This document shows positions 21,047-27,306 of a stretch of 32,287 nt of DNA, one piece after another (positions within the stretch are counted from its first letter, which is position 1; every line of letters begins with the position of its first letter). The notes beneath the pieces are model-generated. The model saw only the letters and a program-made list of their open reading frames with translations, had not been told where the DNA came from and did no database searches. Position numbers and translations under genes: made by a program. This DNA is from Bacillota bacterium (GTDB taxonomy: Bacteria > Bacillota > Clostridia > Peptostreptococcales > Anaerovoracaceae). The stretch covers positions 1-32,287 of the forward strand of contig JAFRVY010000057.1 in NCBI GenBank assembly GCA_017438285.1. Direction: 5' to 3'.

Positions 21047-21301
21047 ATGAGTAACGGATATCAGCCAATAGCACCTGAAGTAAAACCAGAGCCACCGAGA
21101 GGCGGGTCTTCCGGGAAGAACAATGAGATAACGATAGATGTCAAAACAAACGGCCTCGACAAACTGACGCAGCAGATGGAAGCCCTGAGTGATGCAATGC
21201 GCAATCCGCAGGTGGTAGTGAGAAACTGCGAACACTGCGAGATCAACATCCATCCATCGCAGACAGTGATCATAACCGGCTCGGACGAGTCAGAAGAATG
21301 A
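21047..21301 (+). CDS. Small early protein with CEHCEI motif (84 aa)
   Basis: An 84-residue protein. The N-terminal 25 residues are proline/glycine-rich (IAPEVKPEPPRGGSSGKNN). They are followed by a strand (EITIDVKTNGLDKLTQQM), a helix, and QVVVRNCEHCEINIHPSQTVIITGS. The CEHCEINIH segment has two cysteines and a histidine that could bind a metal. The ribosome binding site is GCGAGGAG. It overlaps the next gene by four bases. The function is unknown. Confidence 0.7.
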   Translation: MSNGYQPIAPEVKPEPPRGGSSGKNNEITIDVKTNGLDKLTQQMEALSDAMRNPQVVVRNCEHCEINIHPSQTVIITGSDESEE

Positions 21302-21615
21302 GACTCAAAGGCAAACCGTTTTGGCTGACCGACCGGGAAGAAGACCTGCAGAAGGAGAACGCCAGAAGGATAAACCTGCAGCTGATCGGCAGGATGTGCC
21401 CGACGCTGGCGGCCGTGATCAGAAAGATGAGAAAGGAATACTCACGCTATGGAAAACAAAGAAGCGATATTAAGATACCTGCTCTGGGCTTTACAGCAGA
21501 CAAGGCACCTGAACGACCTGCTGGATCTGAAGTACGATGCGAAGAACGAGATCGTGGAAGCGCAGATCAGAACGAACAGCGGCATCTTCCGGAAGAAGAT
21601 CAACGTGGCCTGTGA
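21298..21615 (+). CDS. Early protein with N-terminal basic helix; long overlap with next gene
   Basis: 105 codons: MRLKGKPFWLTDREEDLQKENARRINLQLIGRMCPTLAAV and a basic tail. The first 50 residues look like a genuine helical protein coupled by ATGA to the previous gene. From 21449 the frame runs under another convincing gene and becomes Arg/Glu/Gln-rich, as out-of-frame sequence does. The real protein may have lost its proper stop, or the end is an overlapping extension. The function is unknown. Confidence 0.5.
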   Translation: MRLKGKPFWLTDREEDLQKENARRINLQLIGRMCPTLAAVIRKMRKEYSRYGKQRSDIKIPALGFTADKAPERPAGSEVRCEERDRGSADQNEQRHLPEEDQRGL

Positions 21616-21661
21616 CCGCGGCATCGCGATTATCAAGGACGTCGTCAAGGCGCTGGAGTAA
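21449..21661 (+). CDS. Small helical early protein (70 aa)
   Basis: A 70-residue protein (MENKEAILRYLLWALQQTRHLNDLLDLKYDAKNEIVEAQIRTNSG...) with an N-terminal helix, a likely beta hairpin (EIVEAQIRTNSGIFRKKINVAC) and a closing helix. AAAGGAA upstream gives a moderate ribosome binding site. It overlaps the preceding frame by 167 bases. Balanced composition and a clean start suggest that it is the coding frame here. The function is unknown. Confidence 0.65.
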   Translation: MENKEAILRYLLWALQQTRHLNDLLDLKYDAKNEIVEAQIRTNSGIFRKKINVACDRGIAIIKDVVKALE

Positions 21662-21663
21662 CG

Positions 21664-22032
21664 ATGGACGACTATTACTATACCTGCCCGTTCCCGAAGC
21701 CGGGGAAACCGAAAAAGAAACGGCCACAGAATGGATACAAAGACAAACCGAGCAGAAGGTGCTGGTATTGCGGCAGAGACTATGCGGAACGTCACGAGGT
21801 ATACGGAGGACCGTTCCGGGAGATCTCGATAGAGATGGGATTTCAGGTCGATGTGTGTCCGGAACATCACAGGATGCTGCACTCGAATGGAGACGCTTGG
21901 GCGAAGGTCGAGAACCAGAAGTGGCGGATGTACTACCAGAACAAATGGGAGAACGAGCAGATCGCAGACGGAATGGATCCGGAAGAGGCACGGGACCGAT
22001 GGATCCTGATGATGGGAAGGAATTATCTCTGA
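21664..22032 (+). CDS. HNH-like zinc-binding protein (putative nuclease)
   Basis: A 122-residue protein with a basic proline-rich start (YTCPFPKPGKPKKKR). Its core is CWYCGRDY...HEVYGGPFREISIEMGF...VCPEHHRMLHS. The C-x2-C pair, the HEV(Y/F)GG motif and the C-P-x-HH-x3-H pattern match a phage HNH/treble-clef group of small putative nucleases. It starts 2 bases after the previous stop, and its TGA overlaps the next ATG. It could act in recombination or DNA processing. It is distinct from the packaging-associated HNH gene at 27817. Confidence 0.75.
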   Translation: MDDYYYTCPFPKPGKPKKKRPQNGYKDKPSRRCWYCGRDYAERHEVYGGPFREISIEMGFQVDVCPEHHRMLHSNGDAWAKVENQKWRMYYQNKWENEQIADGMDPEEARDRWILMMGRNYL

Positions 22033-22433
22033 TGTATAGATTTGAAACCGAGAGACAACAGCATATCGAAGAGTACGGATCCTTCCTGTACTGCCCGAAG
22101 CACGGCAATCTGTGCTGCTACATGGAGAACGTCTGGGAGACAGGAAAAGACTGCGGTCGCATGCCGTGTATCGTAGAAGATCCGGAGCACAAGAAGCTGC
22201 AGGAGCGGATCCGGAGGAACGTGGCCAGACGCCAGGGGAAAACGAAAGAGGAAAAGCAGGACAACATCCGCAGGCAGACAAAGACATGGGAGGAGCGCCA
22301 GCTTGAGAAGATCCACAGACTGGAGGCGGAGTCCCGGAAAGCATACAGACGTAACCGGCCAAAGGTCGGAGAAGATAAACTGCATCAAGCAATAATATTG
22401 CGCGCGGAGCTGCGCAGAAAGAAGGAGGAGTAA
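22032..22433 (+). CDS. Cysteine-containing, highly basic helical early protein
   Basis: A 133-residue protein started at ATG 22032 (TGATG overlap with the previous stop). A short N-terminal part (YGSFLYCPKHGNLCCYMEN...CGRMPCIVEDPEH) has several Cys and His residues that could form a zinc site. The rest is a long, Arg/Lys/Glu-rich helix (IRRNVARRQGKTKEEKQDN ... LRRKKEE). The frame is also open upstream beneath the preceding gene, but that part is Arg-rich shadow. A nucleic-acid-binding role is plausible. No named family is recognised. Confidence 0.65.
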   Translation: MYRFETERQQHIEEYGSFLYCPKHGNLCCYMENVWETGKDCGRMPCIVEDPEHKKLQERIRRNVARRQGKTKEEKQDNIRRQTKTWEERQLEKIHRLEAESRKAYRRNRPKVGEDKLHQAIILRAELRRKKEE

Positions 22434-22772
22434 ATGAGTAAAGTGAAAAAGATCTATCTGTCCGGGCCGATATCCGGACGCCGCGACAGAGACGTCGCGA
22501 AACATTTCAACAGAGTCAAATGGCTGCTGGAATACGAGGCGGAGGCAGCGCAGGCGAACGTCCAGATCATATCGCCAGCGACGCTGAGCATCATGGGACT
22601 TGAGTGGGAGTCATACATGAAGATTGCCAGAGCCATCATCGAAGACCCATCCATCGACGCGATCTGTCTGATGAAGGGATGGGAAAAATCTGACGGATGC
22701 AAAAGGGAAGCCATGTGGGCGGCGGCTGCAGGCAAGACGTTCATACATGAGCCCGGAGCCAAGGAAGCATAG
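22434..22772 (+). CDS. DUF4406-like protein (nucleoside deoxyribosyltransferase-like fold)
   Basis: A 112-residue protein starting MSKVKKIYLSGPISGRRDRDV, with later IISPATLSIMGLEWESYMKIARAIIEDPSIDAICLMKGWEKSDGCKREAMWAAAAGKTF. The YLSGPISG opening, the LMKGWEKSDGCKxE loop and the closing AxxAGK are typical of DUF4406, related to nucleoside 2-deoxyribosyltransferases. These are common in phage early regions and may tune nucleotide pools. The start is directly after the previous TAA, with AAGGAGGAG upstream. Confidence 0.85.
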   Translation: MSKVKKIYLSGPISGRRDRDVAKHFNRVKWLLEYEAEAAQANVQIISPATLSIMGLEWESYMKIARAIIEDPSIDAICLMKGWEKSDGCKREAMWAAAAGKTFIHEPGAKEA

Positions 22773-22787
22773 AGGAGGAGCAAGTAA

Positions 22788-24089
22788 ATGGTAGAGATCA
22801 GAATAGAGAACATCAATCCGCATCCGAAGAATCCAAGAAAGAACCTCGGAGATTTGACAGAACTCACAGACAGCATCAGGACGTTTGGCGTCCTGCAGAA
22901 CTTGACGGTTGTGCCGGACGGAACGAACGGCTACACATGTATATGCGGTCACCGGAGACTGGTGGCAGCAAAAGCAGCGGGGCTGGAGACAGTGCCGTGC
23001 ATCGTAGCGGAAGACATGGATGAAAAAACACAGGTGTCAATCATGCTGCTGGAGAACATGCAGAGAAGCGATCTGACCGTGCAGGAAGAAGCACAGGGAC
23101 TGCAGATGATGCTGGATCTCGGAAGCAGCATCGCTGAGATCGTGAAGGAAACAGGACTGTCAGAAACAAAGGTGCGTCACAGAGTGAAGATGAATGAACT
23201 GGATCAGGAACTGCTCGGCAAGAAACTGGCAGCGCAGGTATCCATCAACGACCTGATCAAACTGGAGACGATCAACGATATCGATAAGAGAAATGAACTG
23301 CTCGGCATGCTGGGAACAAATAACTTCGATTGGAAATACCGTGAGGCGGTAAGCGACCAGGAGAAGCAGAAGACGATCAAGCTGATCAAACAGTATATGC
23401 CGGACGCAGAGTTCAAGGAAGGATACTACTGGCAGTATGTTACATTCGGAGGTCTAAGGTTCGGAGCGAAACAGGCAGAAGTCGTGGACTTTTTGACAGA
23501 ACTGAAGCAGAAGGCCGAAGAACTGAACCGTCCTGTGTTCATCATGGAAAAAGGGAAAGGGTTCGTGATCTCCTTTGAAAGCGAAAGAACGGAGACGACG
23601 GAAGATCCGGAACTGAAACGTATCCGGGAAGAAAAGGACCGGAGGATAGACGGACTCAAGGAGATGCGCGACAAGGTAATGGAGTCATGGGATGACTTCA
23701 TGAAAGAGTGCTGCAGACATAGCGAGTCATGGTTCGCCAGCAAGATGAACATCATCCTGGACACGCTGATCGAGAACGTATGTGAAGATACAACATCCTA
23801 TACCGATATCGATCCGGATGAAGTGCTGGAGATCATGGGAATGGATGAATACATCGGCCAGGCACTGATCAATAGGCGTTGGGCAACATTGGCGGCGATA
23901 GCATACATTTCCGGAGAACCGGCAAGATATGACAGAACATGGAACTATTCAAATCAGACGTATGACGAAAGTGGCGCAGAAAGATACGTCAGGACCGCAG
24001 AATACATTGAACTGCTCGGATACGAAATATCAGATGAAGAAATAGCCTTCATCGGCGGGACCAGCGAGCTCTATAGGAGGGATGAGTAA
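22788..24089 (+). CDS. ParB/Srx-domain DNA-binding protein
   Basis: A 433-residue protein. Residues 1-100 form a ParB-like nuclease-fold domain (INPHPKNPRKNLGDLTELTDSI, TCICGHRRLVAAKAAG with the C-G-H-R-R box, LLENMQRSDLTVQEEAQGLQ). A KorB/ParB-type helix-turn-helix follows (AEIVKETGLSETKVRHRVKM). The rest is a helical, acidic region with Trp-rich segments of unknown role. ParB relatives of this kind use CTP and bind DNA; in phages they are often encoded near replication genes rather than for plasmid partition, and no ParA is visible here. The ribosome binding site is GAGGAGGAGC. Confidence 0.88.
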   Translation: MVEIRIENINPHPKNPRKNLGDLTELTDSIRTFGVLQNLTVVPDGTNGYTCICGHRRLVAAKAAGLETVPCIVAEDMDEKTQVSIMLLENMQRSDLTVQEEAQGLQMMLDLGSSIAEIVKETGLSETKVRHRVKMNELDQELLGKKLAAQVSINDLIKLETINDIDKRNELLGMLGTNNFDWKYREAVSDQEKQKTIKLIKQYMPDAEFKEGYYWQYVTFGGLRFGAKQAEVVDFLTELKQKAEELNRPVFIMEKGKGFVISFESERTETTEDPELKRIREEKDRRIDGLKEMRDKVMESWDDFMKECCRHSESWFASKMNIILDTLIENVCEDTTSYTDIDPDEVLEIMGMDEYIGQALINRRWATLAAIAYISGEPARYDRTWNYSNQTYDESGAERYVRTAEYIELLGYEISDEEIAFIGGTSELYRRDE

Positions 24090-24322
24090 TGGCTTCGACA
24101 GGGAAAGATTATAGAAGATTTTTGACACGGCAAGTCAAGGCGGCCGGCGAGTACATCGCAGAGCATGCGGATGAGCTGGTGGACAATGCGATGCTAAAAA
24201 CAAGTCTTAGTATTTTTATTGATTTTGAACCGACGGAATTTCCTGTCATTCGTATAACACAAGAACATGCGATGGAAAATGTGGTCGAAGTAATAATGGA
24301 GGACCGAAAATCAGATGAGTAA
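24089..24322 (+). CDS. Small early protein (77 aa)
   Basis: A 77-residue protein (MASTGKDYRRFLTRQVKAAGEYIAEHADELVDNAML...) with an N-terminal helical half and a C-terminal strand-helix half (SLSIFIDFEPTEFPVIRITQEHAMENVVEVIM). It starts by TAATG overlap with the ParB-domain gene, with TAGGAGGG upstream, and overlaps the next gene by 8 bases. No family recognised; the function is unknown. Confidence 0.75.
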   Translation: MASTGKDYRRFLTRQVKAAGEYIAEHADELVDNAMLKTSLSIFIDFEPTEFPVIRITQEHAMENVVEVIMEDRKSDE

Positions 24323-24581
24323 ATGGATAAAAACAGATGCGCTGCTGCCGGCCATGTCCGCTGTGGACTACAGCTGGGAAACAGGAGAAGTGACCTGCAA
24401 GGAATCAGATGCGGTGCTCGTTCATCATCATGACGTATCATATCCGGTGCCGTACTGTATTGCACAGCTGAGAGAACTTGACGGAGATGTCCCGAAGTGG
24501 AATGAGATAGAGACCGGAGACGTGATCAACGACGTGATCGCATGGATGCCGATACCGAGATATGAGGAGGATGGCAAATGA
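24315..24581 (+). CDS. DUF551-like protein
   Basis: An 88-residue protein. The pattern WIKTDALLP...DAVLVHHHD...YCIAQLRELDG...WNEIETGDVINDVIAWMPIP is that of DUF551, small proteins beginning 'WI...LP', with a central 'VLV' strand and a terminal 'WMP(L/I)P' motif. They are frequent in early regions of phages and prophages; the biochemical role is unknown. It overlaps the following gene by four bases. Confidence 0.8.
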   Translation: MSKWIKTDALLPAMSAVDYSWETGEVTCKESDAVLVHHHDVSYPVPYCIAQLRELDGDVPKWNEIETGDVINDVIAWMPIPRYEEDGK

Positions 24582-24829
24582 TACACCTGCATACGTTCGA
24601 CAACATGAGGATCACAAGGCAAGCGTTTGATTCGTTTGTTGCATCGCATACTGATCAGCTTGAAAGAGTAAAAACAGCGTTCACACCAATAGTGATACTG
24701 AAGAACGATGAGGAGCATCATTTTATACCTGTTCACGCATATGGGACCTGGTGTAGGGGAAGAACGTATATGTACTACGGGGTACTGTTTCATTCAGGGA
24801 TACCAGCAGATGAGGGGGATGAGAAATGA
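24578..24829 (+). CDS. Small early protein (83 aa)
   Basis: An 83-residue protein (MIHLHTFDNMRITRQAFDSFVASHTDQLERV...), followed by strands (FTPIVILKNDEEHHFIPVHAYGTW, TYMYYGVLFHSG). It is rich in His and Tyr. It is coupled by ATGA at both ends and preceded by GAGGAGG. No known family recognised. Confidence 0.7.
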   Translation: MIHLHTFDNMRITRQAFDSFVASHTDQLERVKTAFTPIVILKNDEEHHFIPVHAYGTWCRGRTYMYYGVLFHSGIPADEGDEK

Positions 24830-24891
24830 TTCGGTCGATTAATGTAGATGCTCTGCTTGAGTGGATGAACAGGCATGGGAGGTACAGATGA
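24826..24891 (+). CDS. Micro-ORF (21 aa)
   Basis: A 21-codon frame (MIRSINVDALLEWMNRHGRYR) joined to its neighbours by ATGA overlaps on both sides, with GAGGGGGATGAG upstream. The overlaps support real translation, perhaps to carry ribosomes across. The LLEWMNRHG stretch resembles the start of longer early-phage proteins, so it may be a remnant. Confidence 0.5.
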   Translation: MIRSINVDALLEWMNRHGRYR

Positions 24892-25040
24892 AGAAAGATG
24901 ATATGTCATTCAGCCAGGCTGTAGATAATGTCAATGAAGCGTGGGATTCCTTGTTACGCACGTTCCTTAACGAAACACTTTTAGGGAAGATCTTCGTAAA
25001 GACAATGGATAAGATAGCACAATGGGTGAGGAGAAAATGA
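24888..25040 (+). CDS. Small helical early protein (50 aa)
   Basis: A 50-residue protein (MKKDDMSFSQAVDNVNEAWDSL...) with one long amphipathic helix and a basic end (MDKIAQWVRRK). ATGGGAGG upstream is a plausible ribosome binding site. ATGA overlaps on both sides. No known domain; the function is unknown. Confidence 0.65.
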   Translation: MKKDDMSFSQAVDNVNEAWDSLLRTFLNETLLGKIFVKTMDKIAQWVRRK

Positions 25041-25366
25041 TGGAAACTAAAACAGAACTGGACAAGCTCGAAGAGTATTTGATTAATCACCGGATCACGT
25101 TCGAACGGATAGACGAGGATGCAGCACATGATGAAACAGGAAGATATCTGCTCCATCACGCCAGGCATCAGATCTGCGTACCGTGTATGCCGGAAGACGG
25201 TGAGTGCAGGTGGGATGCCATATGCCAGCCGGGCTCATACGGATATGAACAAGGGCTGCTGGAGATCTACGGCGAGATAGTAAAAGCAGAAGACGGAGAC
25301 TCTGTCGCCGGATGGCTGACAGCTGAAGACGTAATAAAGAGACTGGAGGAGAAGAATGGAAAGTGA
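25037..25366 (+). CDS. Early protein with Cys-Val-Pro-Cys motif (109 aa)
   Basis: A 109-residue protein started at ATG 25037 (GGTGAGGAG upstream, ATGA coupling). It begins with a helix (MMETKTELDKLEEYLINHRITFERIDEDAAH) and has a centre ARHQICVPCMPEDGECRWDAICQPGSYGYEQGLLEIYG with four cysteines, possibly a metal site. It closes with VAGWLTAEDVIKRLEEKNG. The helix-then-'GSYGxExGLLExxG...V.GwLTaedvi' layout recurs in phage early proteins of unknown function. Confidence 0.7.
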   Translation: MMETKTELDKLEEYLINHRITFERIDEDAAHDETGRYLLHHARHQICVPCMPEDGECRWDAICQPGSYGYEQGLLEIYGEIVKAEDGDSVAGWLTAEDVIKRLEEKNGK

Positions 25367-25526
25367 AACATATTGTGTACTTTACGGAGAGATAGTGCTG
25401 GCCAAAGAAATGTCGTTGGCCATGGCGCTGCTTCTGATCGAAGCGCTCATGATGAAATACCATGAGGAAAGAGAACTCGCGTATACGATTAAGAGAGAAG
25501 CCTACGAGACACAGGTGGGGGGGTAG
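25356..25526 (+). CDS. Small early protein, N-terminal part of a probable HTH fusion
   Basis: A 56-residue product (MESETYCVLYGEIVLAKEMSLAMALLLIEALMMKYHEE...) ending at a G7 run followed immediately by TAG. It is made of a beta hairpin plus helix, a pattern seen in short Clostridia-phage early proteins. The -1 frame past the G7 run encodes a helix-turn-helix domain with no start codon of its own, so the natural product may be a fusion of about 130 residues. It overlaps the previous gene by 11 bases; TGGAGGAG is the ribosome binding site. Confidence 0.75.
   Translation: MESETYCVLYGEIVLAKEMSLAMALLLIEALMMKYHEERELAYTIKREAYETQVGG
25517..25523 (+). promoter_or_regulatory. G GGG GGG run: candidate -1 frameshift or phase-variable site
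   Basis: In the upstream frame the codons read GTG GGG GGG TAG. The heptamer G GGG GGG is a perfect homopolymer slippery sequence, and a -1 slip leads to an open frame of 75 codons with a helix-turn-helix. The run could also vary in length during replication or be a base-calling error. Confidence 0.55.
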
Positions 25527-25750
25527 AGCCTCAACTTGAAAAGGCACAGCCCGAAATCAAAGAGACCAGGCCCGTTGCCGATAAGCAGCGGGACGCTGCC
25601 AAAAGGCAGCAGAAGAGAAAGCCGTTCGATACCGGCAAAATGATAGCACTGCTGAGAGCCGGGTGGAACGTGCCGAAGATCGCGGATGAGATGGGCGTAT
25701 CAGAGGCGACCATCTACAACCATATGAAGAAGGAAGGAATCACAAAGTAA
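25523..25750 (+). CDS. Helix-turn-helix C-terminal domain (-1 frame, lacks own start)
   Basis: 75 codons after the G7 run: a charged linker (VEPQLEKAQPEIKETRPVAD, KQRDAAKRQQKRKP), then FDTGKMIALLRAGWNVPKIADEMGVSEATIYNHMKKEG, a clear resolvase/Hin-type helix-turn-helix. The frame opens after a stop at 25490, and no ATG, GTG or TTG occurs before the ATG at 25640, which would remove the linker and the start of the first helix. I therefore infer that it is expressed as the C-terminus of the preceding protein through a -1 shift, or that a single-base error splits one gene. Confidence 0.7.
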   Translation, partial: VEPQLEKAQPEIKETRPVADKQRDAAKRQQKRKPFDTGKMIALLRAGWNVPKIADEMGVSEATIYNHMKKEGITK

Positions 25751-26028
25751 TGAACGAAGATAACGGGATGCAGGTAGTAACACTGGACGGAGTGACTGAG
25801 ATCCATGAAGTGAAAGCAGAGATCTCGACGTCAGACGAAGAACCATACCTGGAGATCTGCGGAGGCGAAGGCTTCTCCGGGAGCATCGAACTGAAGCTGA
25901 CGAGGAAAGACAAGAAGCTCTGGGGGAGCAAAGTGTTCATGATGCCGAAATACAAAGTGACAGAATGGGCGAACCCGCGGAAGAAGAAACGGGGATCAAT
26001 GAGAAGAGCAAGAAGGGAGAAACAGTGA
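25750..26028 (+). CDS. Small early protein with basic tail (92 aa)
   Basis: A 92-residue protein (MNEDNGMQVVTLDGVTEIHEVKAEISTSDEEPYLEICGGEGFSGSIELKLTRKD...) with a beta-rich acidic body and a very basic C-terminus (NPRKKKRGSMRRARREK). It overlaps the previous TAA by one base and the next ATG (TGATG) at the end. An acidic body with a basic tail suggests nucleic-acid contact, but no family is recognised. Confidence 0.65.
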   Translation: MNEDNGMQVVTLDGVTEIHEVKAEISTSDEEPYLEICGGEGFSGSIELKLTRKDKKLWGSKVFMMPKYKVTEWANPRKKKRGSMRRARREKQ

Positions 26029-26171
26029 TGGTGATATTCGCAGGAGCGATTGTGATATTCACAGGGCTGCTCGCCGTAGCGGTTAGCTGGATCCTGATCG
26101 TATGGATATATGAAGAGATAAGACAAAGAAGACCGCTGACGAAAGAAGAATGGAAGGAATGGGACGAATGA
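26028..26171 (+). CDS. Single-span membrane peptide (47 aa)
   Basis: A 47-residue protein started at ATG 26028 (AGAAGGGAG upstream); an upstream in-frame ATG at 25965 lies within the previous gene and is less likely. One strong membrane segment, VIFAGAIVIFTGLLAVAVSW, continues to ILIVWIYEE, then a charged tail (EIRQRRPLTKEEWKEWDE). The function is unknown. Confidence 0.7.
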   Translation: MVIFAGAIVIFTGLLAVAVSWILIVWIYEEIRQRRPLTKEEWKEWDE

Positions 26172-26386
26172 ACATTGAATATGAATTGATTGAAACATAT
26201 GGAGTGTTCGATCAGACAGCGAGCGGGTGGACAAGAGAAGTGAACCTGATCAGCTGGAACGGGAAGGAGCCGAAGATAGATGTCAGGACATGGAGCCCGG
26301 ACCACAGCAAGAGTGCGAAGATCGGGACGCTCAGCAAAGACGCAGCCAGAAAGCTGGGGCAGATCCTCGTGAGGATCACGGAGTAA
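26168..26386 (+). CDS. PC4/YdbC-family ssDNA-binding protein
   Basis: A 72-residue protein started at ATG 26168 (ATGA coupling; AAGGAATGGGA upstream). The sequence YGVFDQTASGWTREVNLISWNGKEPKIDVRTWSPDHSKSAKIGTLSKDAARKL has the YdbC/PC4 signature: 'GW(T)(K/R)E(L/V)N(L/R)(V/I)SWN' and 'P(K)xDIRxWxPxHxKxxKGxTL'. Family members are small dimeric single-stranded-DNA-binding proteins. Standing directly before the rolling-circle Rep gene, it may serve as the phage ssDNA-binding protein during replication. Confidence 0.85.
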   Translation: MNIEYELIETYGVFDQTASGWTREVNLISWNGKEPKIDVRTWSPDHSKSAKIGTLSKDAARKLGQILVRITE

Positions 26387-26407
26387 TTATATAAGGTAGC
26401 TTTTCAC

Positions 26408-26464
26408 AGGGCGAGACGGACGCAAAGGTCTCGCCTTCAGGCTTGATAGTATTATTAACAATAC
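26408..26464 (+). promoter_or_regulatory. Inverted repeats upstream of Rep: candidate replication origin
   Basis: The 90-base gap before the Rep start contains GGCGAGAC (26410-26417) pairing with GTCTCGCC (26428-26435) around a 10-nt loop, extendable by A-T and G-T pairs to 10 bp. It also has a second small AT-rich inverted repeat GTATT...AATAC (26449-26453/26460-26464, loop ATTAAC). HUH initiators usually nick in or near a hairpin close to their own gene, so this is a candidate double-strand origin. A transcription attenuator is the alternative; no T-run follows. Confidence 0.45.
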
Positions 26465-26475
26465 GACGCAGGACG

Positions 26476-27306
26476 ATGTACAAAAGATTCACGACCATAG
26501 CAGGAAAGACGATCATAACGAGATACACAGACAGCAGCCGGATCCGGACGGAGAAGGGAACCAGGAAACCGAAGACCAGACCGACACCGGAAGCAGTAGC
26601 GAAAGTGAATGCCATCAATCAGGACAGAGCATTGACTGCGATACTGAATGCGAACTTCAGACCGGGAGATCTGTGGCTGGTCCTCTCGCATCCTGCAGGG
26701 ACGACGATCGAGGAAGCGATGAAGAGGCTGGAGAACTTCAAGAGGAACATACGTGGAGCCAGCAGAAGAAGCGAGAAGCCGTTCAGGTTGGTGGAATCAA
26801 TAGGCATAGGCAAGAGGACAGGAAGGCCGCACCATCACATCGTACTGAATCAGGAGATCACAAGAGACATGATCACAAGATACTGGCCGGAAGAGTATGT
26901 ACACATCGAGACACTGTGGAGCTCAGGCAATTACAACAGAGTGGCCAAGTACATGCTGAAGAACGCACTGCAGACAAAGGACGCAAGGGGCAAGCACAAG
27001 AAAGCGTGGAGGACCAGCAGGTCCGTGGTCAGACCTGAGACAAGAGAAGAGAAGATGAAGCGGGTGCCGGTGTTCGATATCGAAGACCTGAAACCGCGTA
27101 AAGGATACGGCATAGACAGAGATAGCATCAGACTGTACGAGCATGCCATCACAGGAGCATACTGCATCGAGTACATCGAGGTGAGCCTGGAAGAAGAACC
27201 GAAGCTGAAGCGGTACAGCAAAGGGAAGATAACATCAGAAGAACGATGGTATCCGGAAAGCTGGGATGAGCAGCTGTCTTTTGATATGGTCGGAGGAATC
27301 GTATGA
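26476..27306 (+). CDS. HUH-superfamily rolling-circle replication initiator (Rep)
   Basis: A 276-residue protein started at ATG 26476 (MYKRFTTIAGKTIITRYTDS); a TTG 33 bases upstream is less likely. Three HUH motifs are visible: LWLVLSHPAG (motif 1), GRPHHHIVLNQ (motif 2, His-hydrophobic-His metal site) and YNRVAKYMLKNA (motif 3, candidate catalytic tyrosine plus lysine). A basic middle (GKHKKAWRTSR) and a C-terminal region with EVSLEEEPKLKRYSKGK follow. The layout matches phage Rep proteins of the ORF2/G2P type, which nick one strand and start rolling-circle synthesis. No other replisome gene (helicase loader, primase, DnaD-like) is present, so this is probably the main initiator. It overlaps the next gene by four bases. 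Confidence 0.85.
   Translation: MYKRFTTIAGKTIITRYTDSSRIRTEKGTRKPKTRPTPEAVAKVNAINQDRALTAILNANFRPGDLWLVLSHPAGTTIEEAMKRLENFKRNIRGASRRSEKPFRLVESIGIGKRTGRPHHHIVLNQEITRDMITRYWPEEYVHIETLWSSGNYNRVAKYMLKNALQTKDARGKHKKAWRTSRSVVRPETREEKMKRVPVFDIEDLKPRKGYGIDRDSIRLYEHAITGAYCIEYIEVSLEEEPKLKRYSKGKITSEERWYPESWDEQLSFDMVGGIV

Noticed and set aside
21442-22392. Long minus-strand frame in the early operon
   Set aside because: Composition (Ser, Cys, Arg, Leu) and lack of a start signal mark it as the antisense shadow of the plus-strand genes, as with the other minus-strand frames outside 17612-20358.
21537-22433. 298-codon plus-strand frame across the HNH-like gene
   Set aside because: The part before 22032 is Arg/Ser-rich and lies out of frame under two convincing genes. 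Only 22032-22433 is kept as real.
22788-24089. Plasmid-style ParB partition system
   Set aside because: There is no ParA-like ATPase and no centromere-like repeat cluster nearby, while an integrase and attP are present, so a lysogen that integrates is the better model.
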